Of a DNA stretch of 64,000 bases, positions 50,101 through 62,926 are shown one piece after another; the first letter of the stretch is position 1, and the number at the start of each line of letters is the position of its first letter. This DNA comes from Promerops cafer (lineage: Eukaryota; Chordata; Aves; Passeriformes; Nectariniidae). The DNA lies in the NCBI GenBank assembly GCA_013398275.1, contig VZSE01014922.1, positions 7,773,358 to 7,837,357 of the forward strand, in the 5' to 3' direction. A program made the translations under genes and the position numbers. The notes below the pieces were generated by a model. It did not search any database, was not told the origin of the DNA, and saw only the letters and a list, made by a program, of their open reading frames with translations.

Positions 50101-52119
50101 GGAGGTTTGCATTGAGCAAAGGACTTACCAGAAGTTGCCAGGTTTGGCACTGAAGGAAAGGGTCCCCTTGGCCCACCTCATGGATTGCATAAAAGACCTC
50201 AAAAACTACAGCGAGTAAGGGATATCCAAGGTGATGTTCAGAGTGGTCTATTCAAGTCATGTGACAAAGTAGGAGTTGGTTGAGTGTAATTGCAACAAAA
50301 CAGGAAATGTATGGACTTCAAGGAATAACTCCCAGATTGCCTCGAGCAATAGTGAGGATCTGATCAATATAACTACAGAGCATCAGGATGCCTCATCCAC
50401 ATTCCCAGGAGCCATACAATAATTCCTTTCACCAGAGCCTCTAACATGACCTGTGAGAGCATTCTATTCACCCATAAAGAGTCACTTCAGATAATCCATC
50501 TGAATGGCCACATTTTGCACTGATGTAAATCTAGATTATCTGCACTGATGTCAACAGATTGATTCAGAATTTAGCATCCTTGCATCTGGAGAACAGAACC
50601 TTTGCATTACTTTCAACACAAAGCTTCCTCAGTTAATTTATACTCCCTTTGATAACCAGAACTGGCAAAACAGTGAAAGGAGTGCTCCATAGAACCCAGT
50701 CTCCCACCCGGGACAGAAGTAACTACTTCATGAGAAGACATCTTAGAGCAGGTCCACCCTGGTCCATAATTGCAGGCCACACATTATGCAACACAAGACT
50801 ATTATTGGGAGCATTGTGGTCCAGTTTCCATCCCAGTTCTCACCTCAGGAAGAATATATCTGTCCTACATCCAGAGAGCAGGAGGCTGGCTGTCCCTTCC
50901 TCAGTAGTATCCTTTTTGTTTGGTTTTTAAGTCTTTGGGATTTTTATTTTTACCAATAATGCATTAAATGCTAAACAGCAGAGAGGGATGGGCTTATTTT
51001 CAGCTGTTTTAGACAGAAAGTCACGAGGCATGGCAGTAGCCCTTCCTCACAGACCTCACACCAGAGCTTGTTTGTGAGAGTTGCTTGGTCTTACCTCCCA
51101 TGGCAGCAGCCCTGTGAGCATTCCCCTTTTCCTTACACCTGCTAAGGATGGTAGAGAAGCAGAGGCAGTAACCTACATGATCCATACAGCAAAGAAATAG
51201 AGAATGTGCAGAAAACTGTCAAAAAGGCGTACAACAGAAATCAATTCACTTTGGAGTGGATGTTCCAGAACAAATGATGATAACTAAGCCAGGGTTCAAC
51301 TGCTTTACTAAAACAGCTTTTCTCCATGGGAAACAGATATCACCATGCCCTCTCCTGGTCTGTGGCACCTCTACAGCTCACCTGCAAAGCTTGCTCATTT
51401 CATATCTCTCTTCCTGAAACACCCTTAGCTTTAAGTGCCCTCCTCATTTGAAGGTACTTTCCTCTGCCTCTGCTTGTTTCCTTGTCAACCAGTCACACTG
51501 GCAAAGAAACCTTTTAGGGATCTGCAGAAGACAACTGCTCTGGTGAAAAAAGCTGGAAGAGGGGATTAACATCTCAGTTGCTTCCCAGCACCAGGTACCT
51601 CTCATGTCAGGACTGGTCTCCCCAGCTGCATCTCCTGGCACAGGAGCTTGTTCCAGCCTGGAGAAAGAAGGTGGTTGGAAATGGTGCTGGCACACACAGG
51701 ACCCCAAGCACACAGGCAGTTTGTTTGTGGTAGCAGTGCATCACACTGGCACAGTGATCCCTTCCTCGACTGTAGCTCAAAGACTCTACACATGTGAGTA
51801 AGTGCTCCACAGACTCGCCCAACACAGCACATGATGCAGCTGGCAGATGTGGCCTTGAATCATTTGTTACCAAAGCCTCCCCATGTACCTCCTGCATACT
51901 TTTAATTGAAAACATTAACTTTCAGGAGAACTCGTAAGATGGTCATGTGTTGTCCCATAGGGAGCAGGAGTGTGCTGTGCTCCCCAGCAAATGAATCAGG
52001 CTCACAAATGAGTAGGCTCTGTCTTTCCAGCTTCCAGTTTCTCAGTCATGGCTCATTCTTGTGTTCCTCGTTTACGCTGAATTCCCACACTGGGACCTCT
52101 TGTGTAATTTAGACTGAAA
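47151..52119. other. Gene-free unique DNA
   Basis: Apart from the hairpin at 47788, listed separately, no repeat family or exon was recognised. Reading frames reach at most about 115 codons and overlap on both strands. Confidence 0.5.
47788..47815. repeat. Perfect 12-bp inverted repeat with 4-base loop
   Basis: TATATACTCCAG (47788-47799) and CTGGAGTATATA (47804-47815) flank the loop ACTC. Such a structure can form a cruciform or an RNA hairpin; no transcript is evident. Confidence 0.95.
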
Positions 52120-52161
52120 TTTTCTCCCTTTTCTTTTCCCTCCCTCCCCTCCGCCCCCCTC
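52120..52161 (+). repeat. Polypyrimidine tract
   Basis: There are 42 pyrimidines with a single G at 52153. It is not followed by a recognisable exon, and the length exceeds a usual splice-acceptor tract. Confidence 0.85.
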
Positions 52162-55100
52162 ATCCTCTGTACAACAGAGCTGGCCACACAGCAACAGAGG
52201 AAATGAACAACATCTGGTGAGATTGATTCCTCGTTCTTGTAAGCAGTGTAAGCTAACAGCTGTGTCAGGCATTTCATCCAGCTCTGGAGTAGAAAAGAAA
52301 TCAATCACACATTCCCCTTTACCACACCTCCTCGTTCTGGCGCCCGCACTGGTCCTGCAAGATAATTGCCTGGTTCACTTTCCTGAAAATATACTGGAAT
52401 CCCACCATTTGTACAGAGGACATTCCTCAATGCAGATGTAATCATTCTTTTAAAATACAGGAGACTTTAAAGTAAAAATGAAAAATAGACCAGAGCACTT
52501 AAGCACATGCCCACCTTAAATAAAGCAGCTTTTTGGATTCCATAAAACAATGTGTGAGCTTATATGTGGGCTTTAAAAAACAGTGTTATCTCATTCTGTG
52601 CCTTTAGATGCCTAAACATGATTGTATCTTATGGCTCTTGGTAGTACCTAGGCACTTAGGAAAGCTGCTTTTAGGCACAGACATGAGTTGTACTGTTATG
52701 CCCAATGATACCATAGTGGCATCATATCTTGTTGGACTGAAACCTTTCTGCTGACCATTCTGGGAATCAGAGCACAGGTAGAAAAGAGATCCAAAGCAGT
52801 AGCAGCCATGAGCAGGAGACAAAGCAAGAGAAGGGCAATTTTCTTGTAACTTACGGGCCTCTGAGCCAGCTTTAGAATTAAGGTTTAAGCTCTTCTTTTG
52901 AGTTTCAGCTAACACTACCAAGACGACACCAACTATTTCCAATTGCCTGGGCAGTTTCTTGATGTGGACATTGGACCACTAAGAATTCATCAAAGAGCCC
53001 CCAACAAGCCTTCAGTAATAATTACTGCCCAACTAGCTTATTCGTGACCACAAAAAGCACAATACAGCTCAGGAAGAAGGATTCAAAGGTAGTGTTCAAG
53101 AGAATCTGGAACAGTCAAGCATTGGGGAGTTTGCCCTGTTTGTCTCACAGCTGCACATGCTGATGGTCATGATATAAGGCAGCTGCAAGGAGCCACAAGA
53201 AGGGACCATCTTCATCTGTCCCTTGGGGTGCTGTTCACAGCCATGCTGGCTTTGACTGCATTTCACTGGGATTCTGGCAAAGAGTTTGGCCACAGAAGTC
53301 TAGAAAAAGTAGCTCATTTATCATCAATCTGGACAGGTATTTGGTCTATAATCATAGCCAAAACTTGAACCCCTCTGGCAGATTGTGCAGGCTGCATCCT
53401 GGGCTTTTCTGCAGAGATTTATCAGCCTGTGTTCTTGCTATCAAACTGCTTTCCTAGGAGCTCTTCAGTTTAGCGATACCCACCTCCAGGTCTCCAGAGA
53501 CATTTTTTAAAGGCCTTATAGGATTACTCATGACCATGAATAAAGCATGGTGCTGAGAAGGATGGCAATGTGTGATACTGCATGTGGCACACTATCCTGC
53601 ACAGTTTTGCTAATACTGGAAATGGCTAACGAGTAAAAACACTTCTGAGTATTTTAACCTCAGGTAGCTCCACAGGTGTCTCACGCCCCTAGGGAATTGT
53701 CCATCACTGCTGCCCTGACAATCATCCTGAAAATCTGGGCAGTATTGAGCACAAAATCCCTATGAAGTAAAAGGCAGGACAAGATGTATCTTCCTTGTTG
53801 CCAGCTATATGCACTTGTAAAAAAGTCCTCTTCTCAAACCAGTGGGATTCACTACTATAAAGTGGAATGAAGAGTTTGGAAGCAGAGGGAGAAAACAACC
53901 TAAGAGAAAGTGGGAAGCAGCCAAAAAAATATGTAATCAAGGGAGGCAAGCTAAAGTGCTTGAGGCTTGCTTGGGGTTGAAGATTTTCCAATAAGCAATG
54001 CAACAGAGCAGATTTATGATTTCACCATAAAGTTGCATGATACCATTTAATGAATTAAACATTCGCATACAGGTTCAGAGAAAATATTACTGACTGGGAG
54101 AGCATAAAAGCATTGGGACATTCTTCACATTTATTACTCATGAAAAGCTAAAGAAAGAAAGCAATCACAATAGCAATGAAACATACTTTTCCACCGACAT
54201 AGCATCTGATCAAATATTCACAGATGGAATTTATATGGGGGTTATGGCAGTTTTGTGGTTTTTAAGCTGCAGTTGTAAGTTAGGTTCTGCTAAAATCCAA
54301 ATATACATATATATCTTAGGTATTTATAGGAATCCTATTACCATAATAATTGAGCACTTCATCCCTTTTAATGTATTTATCCTCACACCATCCTTAGAAG
54401 GGAGAATGGGCTACCCCAGTGCTGAGACAGGAACTAAGGCGTAAGGGAGGCTATGGACAATAAAATGCCTTAGCTGCCTTCAGTTTGGATATTGTGATGC
54501 CTAGAAATTAGGCATTTGGCCACATTAGAGTGCTTTAAAAAGCCAGACCTGGACAGCTTCCTAACCTGTCAATAGGAAAGACTGCATGCCCCCTTGGACA
54601 GAACAAGGAGAATAATCTAAAATAAAATTAAATTCCCTGGAACATTCACATTTTGGAACACTGACAAAATGACAGAATCCTTCTACCCAGCAGAATTCAA
54701 GTAAAATGCAGTTGGTAAATATACAGATCCAGAAACCAGGTGAATTTTTTTTTTAACTACATGGTCTTTGCAGATCACAAAGATCTTTGGGTCCTAAATT
54801 CTGCGTTAGCAGCCTCTGTAAAAGCTATCTACCAGGAGAAGCAAATGGAACTCCCATCAAATGGAAGGGAAAAAGTTCTGAGATTACAGTTTTGCTCTGT
54901 TGGCTTCAGTCCTACACCATCACACCAGTGCCCTCAACCCACCAGCACTCAGCTGTGCAGGGAATGGCTTCCCTCAGTTATTACCCAAGTGTTTTCTACT
55001 CTGACACCCAACCTGAACAGGTCCCTGATGAAATACATTTATAGAAGTAGCAAGTTGATATTTCTGAGGTTATTGAGCAGGACTAAATAGCTCCCCTTTT

Positions 55101-55343
55101 GAAGTTTCCACAACTCTGTTCTTTGGACACAAGTCACTGTCATGGAAACAGCTCTTGTAAGCATGTGTGATTATGACAGTGGGGCAGGGAAGCCTTGCAT
55201 ACTGTGGGCTGGTTTTAAGAAGTATAATTCATCAAGTGAGATTGAATACATTGTCTGAGACCCAGGATTTTTTCCAACTCTTCTCCCATCCCTAACTCTT
55301 AAATATGAACTCAGAAATGCTCAGTTTCCAACATTTAAGAAAA
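52162..55343. other. Unique DNA, nothing recognised
   Basis: No repeat family or exon was recognised before the LTR at 55344. Confidence 0.5.
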
Positions 55344-55922
55344 TGTTCTTGCTTTGGCTGGGGTAGAGTAATTTTTTCACAGTAAATGGAATGGGGCTGT
55401 GCTTTGGAGATGTTCTGGACACAGTGTTGATAGCACAGGGATGTTTTGTTACTGCTGAGCAGTGTTTATACCGACAAGGTCTTTTTTACTCCTCACCCCA
55501 CCCCACCAGCACGGAGGCTGGGGGTGCAAAAGCAGCTGAGAGGGCTCTCAGTCAGGACAGCTGACCCCAACTGACACAAGGGACATTCCACACCATATAG
55601 CATCCTATAAAGCATATAAAGCTGGGGAGGAAGAAGGCAGGAACATTTGTAGTGATTTTATTCGTCTTCCCTAGTCCCCATTACAACTGATGGAGCTCTG
55701 CTTCCCTGGAGGTGCTGAACACCTGCCTGCCCATGGGAAGTAGTGAATCAATTCCTTGTTTTGCTTTGCTGACATGCACAGCTTTTGTTTTGCCTTCAAA
55801 CTGTCTTTATTTCAACCTGCCAGTTTTCTCCCTTTTTCTCCTCTGATTATCTCACCCATCCCACCAGGGGAGTGTGAGTGGCTCTGTGAGGCTGAGTTGC
55901 TGGTTGAGATGAAACTGTGACA
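55344..55922 (+). mobile_element. Solo LTR, ERVL-like avian family
   Basis: About 579 bp with the landmarks of a common bird LTR: GCTTTGGCTGGGGTAGAGTA near the start, TGCTGAGCAGTGTTTATAC, CTGACCCCAACTGACACAAG, a TATA box, CCTGCCTGCCCATGGGAAGT, TTGTTTTGCTTTGCT and GTCTTTATTTCAACC, ending ACTGTGACA. It starts with TG and ends with CA. The flanks (GAAAA left, GAAGG right) are only partly alike, so no intact TSD is visible and the copy is older than the two large LTRs. No gag or pol is attached. The ERVL assignment is from memory of the family and should be checked against a repeat library. Confidence 0.85.
55615..55620 (+). promoter_or_regulatory. TATA box of the ERVL-like LTR
   Basis: CATATAAAGCTGGGG is the usual core-promoter position in this LTR family. 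The R region would begin a few tens of bases downstream. Confidence 0.65.
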
Positions 55923-57069
55923 GAAGGACACACATGTTACCTAAATCCACTTTGACAAAAAATTAAAGTACATTTCCCTAAATGACTAAACTCCATCTAG
56001 TTCCCAGTTATCAAATGGAAAGGAAGTACAAACAAATACAACAAAATCCTCAGAGCACACAGGCATCTGGGTTGAGTGCTGCATTCACTTCTCCCAAAAC
56101 ACACACAGGCATGTTCTTTGATCACTGATGGCCATGGAACACAGAGGAGGAAGCACATCACTGTGTGCCATCAGCTGTGGCTGAACTCAGCAATAGCTGA
56201 CAGTGGCCATCCTTCAGCTTGTCGCTTCTGCAGGACACTGAGCCAGACACTGCGTGGCCTTCTCCAGCACCATGAGCTCAGCAGCAGCCTGGGCCTAGGG
56301 CTGCTTACTCATGGCAACCACCAGGTTAAAGAGGGACCTCCCTCAACCACCTGTTCTGTTTCCTAGAGACTGTGGCACTGCAGAGGTTACAATCAAACTG
56401 TGTGCGTTGCAGTTCCCAAACCATCTCAAATCATCTCCAATCTGGGTGGTTTTAACAGAGCAGATTCAAATGGCCATAGTCCAAAGGTTACTTCACATGG
56501 AACCCAGCTTCCAGGAAAAGGAAAGGAGCAACCTTTGGGAGAAGAAGGGAAGGAAGTACTGGGGAAGGCAAATAACTCTGCCATCTACATTTTATCTTCC
56601 TGTTCTTATGAATCAACATCCTTAGAAAAAAATCCATTTGGAACTTTGAACTATCCTACTAAAAACATCCCATGTTTTATTTCTTCAGCAATCTGTCTCA
56701 GTACGTTATTGGTGTCATCTTAGTTGTTATTTTAATTTTTAAAACCATTTCATTTGAAATGAGTAAACAAGAAAACTTCAGGCTCTTTTATTGGGGAGGG
56801 TTTCATTGTTTCTAGACTGAAGTTGCAATATATAAAAATCACTTCAGCTGGGTTTTGTCATTACTAGAAATAAAATAATGACTTAATGATTTACTATCAC
56901 ATAGCATTCAGCACAAAAGCAGCACTACATAAAAACCAATACAGCACATATTAAATGGATTAAAATTGAACTAGATTTCTAATAGTAACTGTATGATGTG
57001 GTTACTTGAAATAGCTGAGGATTAGTCTCAATGACTCAGGAGGTCTCTTCCAGAGTTATACTCCTACAA
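55923..57069. other. Mostly unique DNA
   Basis: Open frames of 96-107 codons at 56076-56723 were not recognised. The stretch 57018-57065, with CTCAATGACTCAGGAGGTCT, vaguely resembles a worn CR1 3' tail but is too weak to call. Confidence 0.45.
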
Positions 57070-57840
57070 AGCAATTGTTAATAGGAAATCATCATCAAAG
57101 GGGGGCATTTTCTGTGCATCCTACAGAGATCTCCTTTTGTCAAAAGTTATTCAACATCTTTAGCCAGGATGGTGAAGTTTGCAGAGGACACAAACACTTG
57201 GAGAACACCAAACAATAATGGGAACGGGCCAATCGTTCTCAAAGCTTCGTTGACACTGTTATTCTGAACGCTGCCCTGCAGTAAAACACACTATTTCTAC
57301 ATCGAGGAGAGCCACTCTAAGAGCATATTCAGAAGCAGGTACTCAAATTCCTGTATACTATCCTGTAAAACAGAAGATACAATGCTTGGATATACAGAGA
57401 GCATGTTGGGCCAAATGGAATGTCGTTATTACCTCAGCACACAGTGCTGGTGAGTCCATTACTCAAATAACATGCACAGTCCAAGGAGGAAGCTGAATTA
57501 CTGGAAAGGGATCAGAAAAGGCTACAGCAATGATTCTATGTCTGGAAATTCTGCCTTAAAACAAAAGACGTAAGAAGCTCAGCCTCTTAAACTTCTCTTA
57601 GAAGAAATTGCGAAGCAGTGGAATCACAGTCTGTATTTGGGACTGGAAAATATTTCTGACAATAAAAAGTTGCTCAGTTTAGCAGACAGGAGGCATGCAA
57701 TGTCTGACCAGCTAGAGTTTGAAATCACACAGGTGAGATAAAATATACATTTTTATGTATACTAATGATGACTTCAGATAATCACTGAAATAACTTACCC
57801 AGGAAAGCAGTAGATTTGCAAATCTCAAGATGTCTGAAAG
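57070..57840 (+). repeat. Ancient CR1 LINE fragment with eroded RT motif
   Basis: Landmarks of an old amniote CR1 occur in order: GGAAATCATCATCAAAGGGG, TTATTCAACATCTTTA, GGTGAAGTTTGCAGAGGACA, CTGAATTACTGGAAAGGGAT, CAGAAAAGGCTACAGCAATG, TTCTATGTCTGGAAATTCTG and CAGTTTAGCAGACAGGAGGC. At 57172-57195 the plus strand translates to VKFAEDTN, a worn version of the RT catalytic FADD box (VKFADDTK in related elements). The second catalytic region and the downstream thumb are full of indels. It is much more diverged than the other CR1 copies here. Boundaries are approximate. Confidence 0.7.
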
Positions 57841-60800
57841 GCCAGTTTGTGTTCCATAATGCCATTACCTGGCTGAAGGAAGTATTCACCTTGATATGGG
57901 GATGATCAGGGCCCTTGCTGAGAAGAAAGCAGCATGGGAGATCAAAGCCTCTTTACTGGTTTTAAATTCTGTGAAGAAAGATAATCTGCCCACTTTTATG
58001 AACCATCTCATACAGCTCTTGGTCATCATGTAGAATGTCTCAGGAATCTCTCCATCCAAAAAGCCCATTTAGTTTGATTTCAGTGACCTATTAGGCCTTT
58101 ATTCTTTCTAAACCTTTCTATTCTTTGAGTTCTGTTTTCATATCTTCTTTTAATCCAATGATTCCTTCTTGCCTTCCCATAAAGTTGTCATTTCCTTCAG
58201 ATGCTCAGACTGATGAAAGAGCCATACTGAAATAAAAACTAAATGAGGTGAAAATATATCCCATAAAAACACCCATTAAGGACTTTACGGAGAGATTTCC
58301 TACTCCTCTGGCTCAGATAGTCATATTTTATTCCTTCTAGGAAACAGAAAACCCTTAACCCCAGAAGAATGCAGCAAGAATCAAAGAGCAAGAAGAGACA
58401 TTAAGTTGCAAGAAGAGGAGGAGGGAAAGAAAAAAGAATTTTATAGTCAGCCCTTCAACACAATGTGAATGAATGGGCTATCACCAGAACTACTGCATGG
58501 ATCACAGACACTGAGCAGAGAAAAATATGATAAACTGGAAATCTACACAAAGTCCATGGTCAGGTAGCGCTGGGTTAACATCGTGCTGTTGAGTGCTTAA
58601 TGAGCCAGATGCCGTTAGGAAAAATGTCTATTAGAGGAAAAGAACAGAGCGAGAAGAAACGCATGAAATGCTTGTGTATGGTTGTGATTAATTAAGAAAT
58701 TGAGGGAAACGGAAAATTTGATAGCTTCTCATCCCTTACATAAGAAACTTATTCTTCTTCAGAGCAAAATATATTCTGTCCCCAACCACCACTCAGGTTA
58801 TTGCTTCCCCTGCCTGGTTTGTTCCTTTGTTTGTTTGTTCCCTGTGTGTGCGTGAGTGGGTGTTAAATCTTTTATATTGCCATTGGATCAGTGATCACAC
58901 AAGATCAGAATCAGTGCAATATAACATCCCAGGTTATGGAAAGTAGTATTTTGTGAAAGGTGTCTGGTATAATTGTCACATCCTTTTTTTTAGTCTGCTC
59001 AAGCAGTTACACGGTTTTGTGCATTATTTAATTTCCAATTTTGATAATTTTTGATTATGTGTTTTGTTTTTTGTTGTTATATAAACTTCTTTCACTTACA
59101 CACTTCTGATCATTTCAATTTGGTAACAAAGGTTAAACCTGCATCTGCATTTTAGTGAATCAATCGGGCATTAAATGATAGATATAGATTTTCTGGATAT
59201 TTTGATAAGTTTTGGGAACAAATCCTGCCAGAACTTCTAGCACCTTCTGCTCAAGCCATGTCATGGACTGAGAAATTCAGCCAGGACGTGGGCTTGTAAC
59301 ACTTCAATTACTTTTCCCTGAAAAAGAGTCCTCACTATTTTTGCAGTTTTTCTTGTCTTAATTGTTGTCGAATTGCTTCTAAGAGATGAACACATGGAAT
59401 TCATCGAGCATACAACAAAACCCACATTCAATTAGATACTGATGATCTTGAGGGATAACAGCAATTAAATGTGGCCAAGAGGAAAAACAGTTCACGAGTT
59501 CTGGTCATCCAAGCGTTGTGGGCAGAGGGGAATGTTGCATAAGCAAAACAACAATGAGGCCAGCATAGGGAACCACATTGTCTTCTCCACACCCCACCGC
59601 CACAGCATTGTTCCTGGAACCAGCTCTGCTGCTTGTGAGAAGGCCTCTTTGAAAATCAAACCCCCAATTTTTCAAATCACTTTTCGCCTTGTGGGCCAAA
59701 GATTGATCTGAACTGAGCCTAGTTCTTTACCATAAGTACGATATGTTTTGTCACTCACATCGACCACAGCAGTCAGAGGTCAGCAAAGTGAGGTGTCATC
59801 TGTTGAGCAGTTCTTTACGAAACCATGCATTTTGCCCATGATATGAACTAGTCCTGAGCAGATGACCATATCATAACTTCTAGTGTAGCCTTTCTGTTTT
59901 CCATCTTTAGCTGTTTGTCCAGTCTGAGTTGTTTGTCTGGACTCCATCCAGTCAAAGAAGAAATATTCATGTTAGCATAACTCATTCACCCCAGCAGAGG
60001 TGTCCCAGGTTGATACCTGTCTTGTTCTATTGATGATATATGCACCAAATGTGCAGATGGACATGACAGGTGGGCTGAACCCCATCCATACTTCTGACTT
60101 CACTTTTCAACAGATGTCACAGTGAGCTTATTGAAATCCACTTTATTGACTTAACTTGGCTTTGAACCAGAGCAAGCACAAGCTAAGACCATGGAGAAGG
60201 ATGCTTATTCTCTATGAGACCTGTATCCTTCCCCACCTTCAGTGGGTATTGAAGGCGCCTAAAGCTGCTAGGGCCCTAAATGGGACACGTCACTTGAATG
60301 GCTCCAGTGAGGTGGCCTAAATCTCTGCTTTCCTGATGTTCCCTGCAGTTATTTCTTGGCAGCACCTGGACCTGTCATCTGAACAAATTCTACAGAACAC
60401 GTCCTGATCACAACCCCAGCCCTTTGTCTGCTTTTGTAGAGATACATTCTCCCACCAAAAGCTGAAATAGCACAGGCAACCATCAGGAGTGTCACTCAAA
60501 CTCACACCTTAAAGTTCCAAGTGTATTTTCTTCATTATTCTCCTCCTTCTACTCACATTCAATCCCTTCCTCTCCTCTGACCCTTTCTAAGTCTATACAT
60601 CATGAAGTTTCCATGCCACACTCATTCCCACTCTCTCCTTTACAATGCCTGTAAGAGTTCATATTAAAGATTTCAGCCCTGTTGTACTGTGGTCTGAGCT
60701 GCAAGAGAGTCATAAATCATAATCTGTATAAAATACTCCCCTTTCCTAGAATTCACTCCCACTTTCTGCATTTGTTTGCAGAGAATCTTCTTTGGGAAAA

Positions 60801-62888
60801 TATAAATAATTTCCCTTTTGACCATAATGGCTTAGTACAATGGTTGATAAAATTTACTAATTTCCTTTCTTCCCTTTCATGATGCACCACATCTGGACCA
60901 AAGCAAGTTGCACCAAGAGGAAAGGTCTCTTTTTGAAACAGCTGAGAACAACCCACATGGTACATCTGCCATTGTTCATTACTTGCTTTATCAACTCAGG
61001 AATAGGATGATTTCATCCTCAGTGTGTTTTGGGGTACTATTTTTGGTATGGTTTGGGGATGAAAGCATGGTTTAATTACAAGCAATGATAAGTTCCACCC
61101 AAAAATGTCTTTTCTCAGAAGTTTGTGACCAGACCTGGTCTTTGGGAGTTTTGCATATGTCTATCATGGCCCCAGTGTTCATCTCCAAAATAAATGACTC
61201 ATCTGAAGCTGTCATCTACTGGAAAAGATTTTTTCATTTCCACATATTTTAGCACTGGTTGTACAGGATGAGGATATACTGTTCACTGACATTCTGATTT
61301 CACATAGCTCTCCATTGTGCAGCCTGGATGGATCCAAGTCATAAAGCTGAAAGACTTCAGGGATATTTCCCTGAAGGCTGTGTGTGAGTGAAATCCATTT
61401 CCCCACTGCAGGCACATCTTTGGAATCAGCAGTGCCTTCCCATCCTGTTCCCCAGAGGCAAACTATGGTCTCTCCACCATCCCACTCCACAAACCTGGGA
61501 CATTTCCAAGGATTTCTGCAGCCAAAGGAGGGGAATGCAGTTTCCTACCACAAGAAACAGAGCTGCCAGTGCAGATGTTGAATGTGTACTCTTCTCTGCA
61601 GATCTGTGCTAAATAGGGAAGCACTACCCAGTTCATATGGAAGAACTGATGTGAGCCTTCATCCACAAGTCAAACTACAACTGGTCTGAAAAGCATGGGG
61701 AAATGTGGGCCAGGAGCAAATACCCTGGCACTGGACACAGCTTTGTGTTACTCTAGTGCTAACATTGCTTACTACTTAGACCATACTGCACAAGCCACTT
61801 CAAGGAGTGCCTTAAAACTAATGCTAAAACATTACAGAACAAGAATGATGTGGGGGATATAACTGAGCCATGCACTGGAGCTGCTCCACTCCACAGCCAG
61901 CGGTACGGGGCACCACCGGTGGTTTGCTCACATGTGCAGGTTACCAGCAAAACCTTCTGGAGCAAGGTTAGGACACAAATTCCTGGGATGTGTTCCACAA
62001 TTCAGCGTCTCCCTCTTTAAAAGAAATCACAGGCGTAAGCATTGCTCACACTGTTTGCAGCACATATCCCTGTACTTAAATTCACTCACTGAGATGCATG
62101 ACTGCTTCTTTTGGTCATACGCTATGTCTGTGAGTTCATGTGACACCTGTAACTTACAAAGGAACATTTTCTAAGCTGCTGCGACATTCATCTGTTTGAT
62201 GAGTTCAAACAACCTCTGTTCATTTATTCATACAAATCTCGGTTTGGAGCTCCAAATTTCTGGTCACAGAATACAAATACTCACAAGAAAACCACATCAA
62301 GAAATAAGGAAGAGCCCAGACTTATTAACAGTTTAGCAAATCAGTTAGAAATGGAACCTGTTTCTTTTCAGGTATCCAAATCATATGCTTTCACCTTTTC
62401 TACATATCCAGTCTCATGCCATGAGACAACTTTTCAGAGAATATCAGCTTACATGCTAGGTTACATATGGGCATACCTGAGATCAACATTGTTGAACTCT
62501 GTTCAGAGTTTGGACATTAAAAACAAGGAACAAATGTCCTAACGCACACCAGCTAAATGCATTCAGGTTCATTTATCAGGTACTTTATACCCATTGAAGC
62601 AAGTTTTCTGAAGAATATAAAAATCTACATATTAAGATCTGCTGTCAACAAAGGGTTTTTTAGACATCCTTGCAATTTGGGCTTGTGTAATCACTCTTTC
62701 TTGCAGAGCAGATACTTAGTTCATATTCCAGTGCCTGCTCATGCTGAGGAACCAGCATTTCTTCAGGTATCTCATTATTTTTGTGTTATTTTTGCATCGT
62801 GCATCAAGTTTTAGAGATTGATCCTTCACTATCACACCCCCCTGACCACTATTATATACATAGAGAGTAGATCTAAAATTGTTCTGAA
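57841..62888. other. Gene-free unique DNA
   Basis: The stretch 58560-58740 is unusual in combining CpGs with a TTAATTAAG core and no repeat character, a look often seen in conserved non-coding elements. That is only an impression. No exon or transposon was recognised. Confidence 0.45.
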
Positions 62889-62926
62889 GCATAGAAATTG
62901 TCCTTCTGCATAGAAATTGTCCTTCT
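62889..62926. repeat. Perfect 19-bp tandem duplication
   Basis: Two identical adjacent units starting GCATAGAAATTG and ending TCCTTCT (62889-62907 and 62908-62926). Confidence 0.95.

Noticed and set aside
57018..57065. Worn CR1 3' tail just upstream of the ancient CR1
   Set aside because: The resemblance rests on a few short words and could be chance; it was left unannotated.
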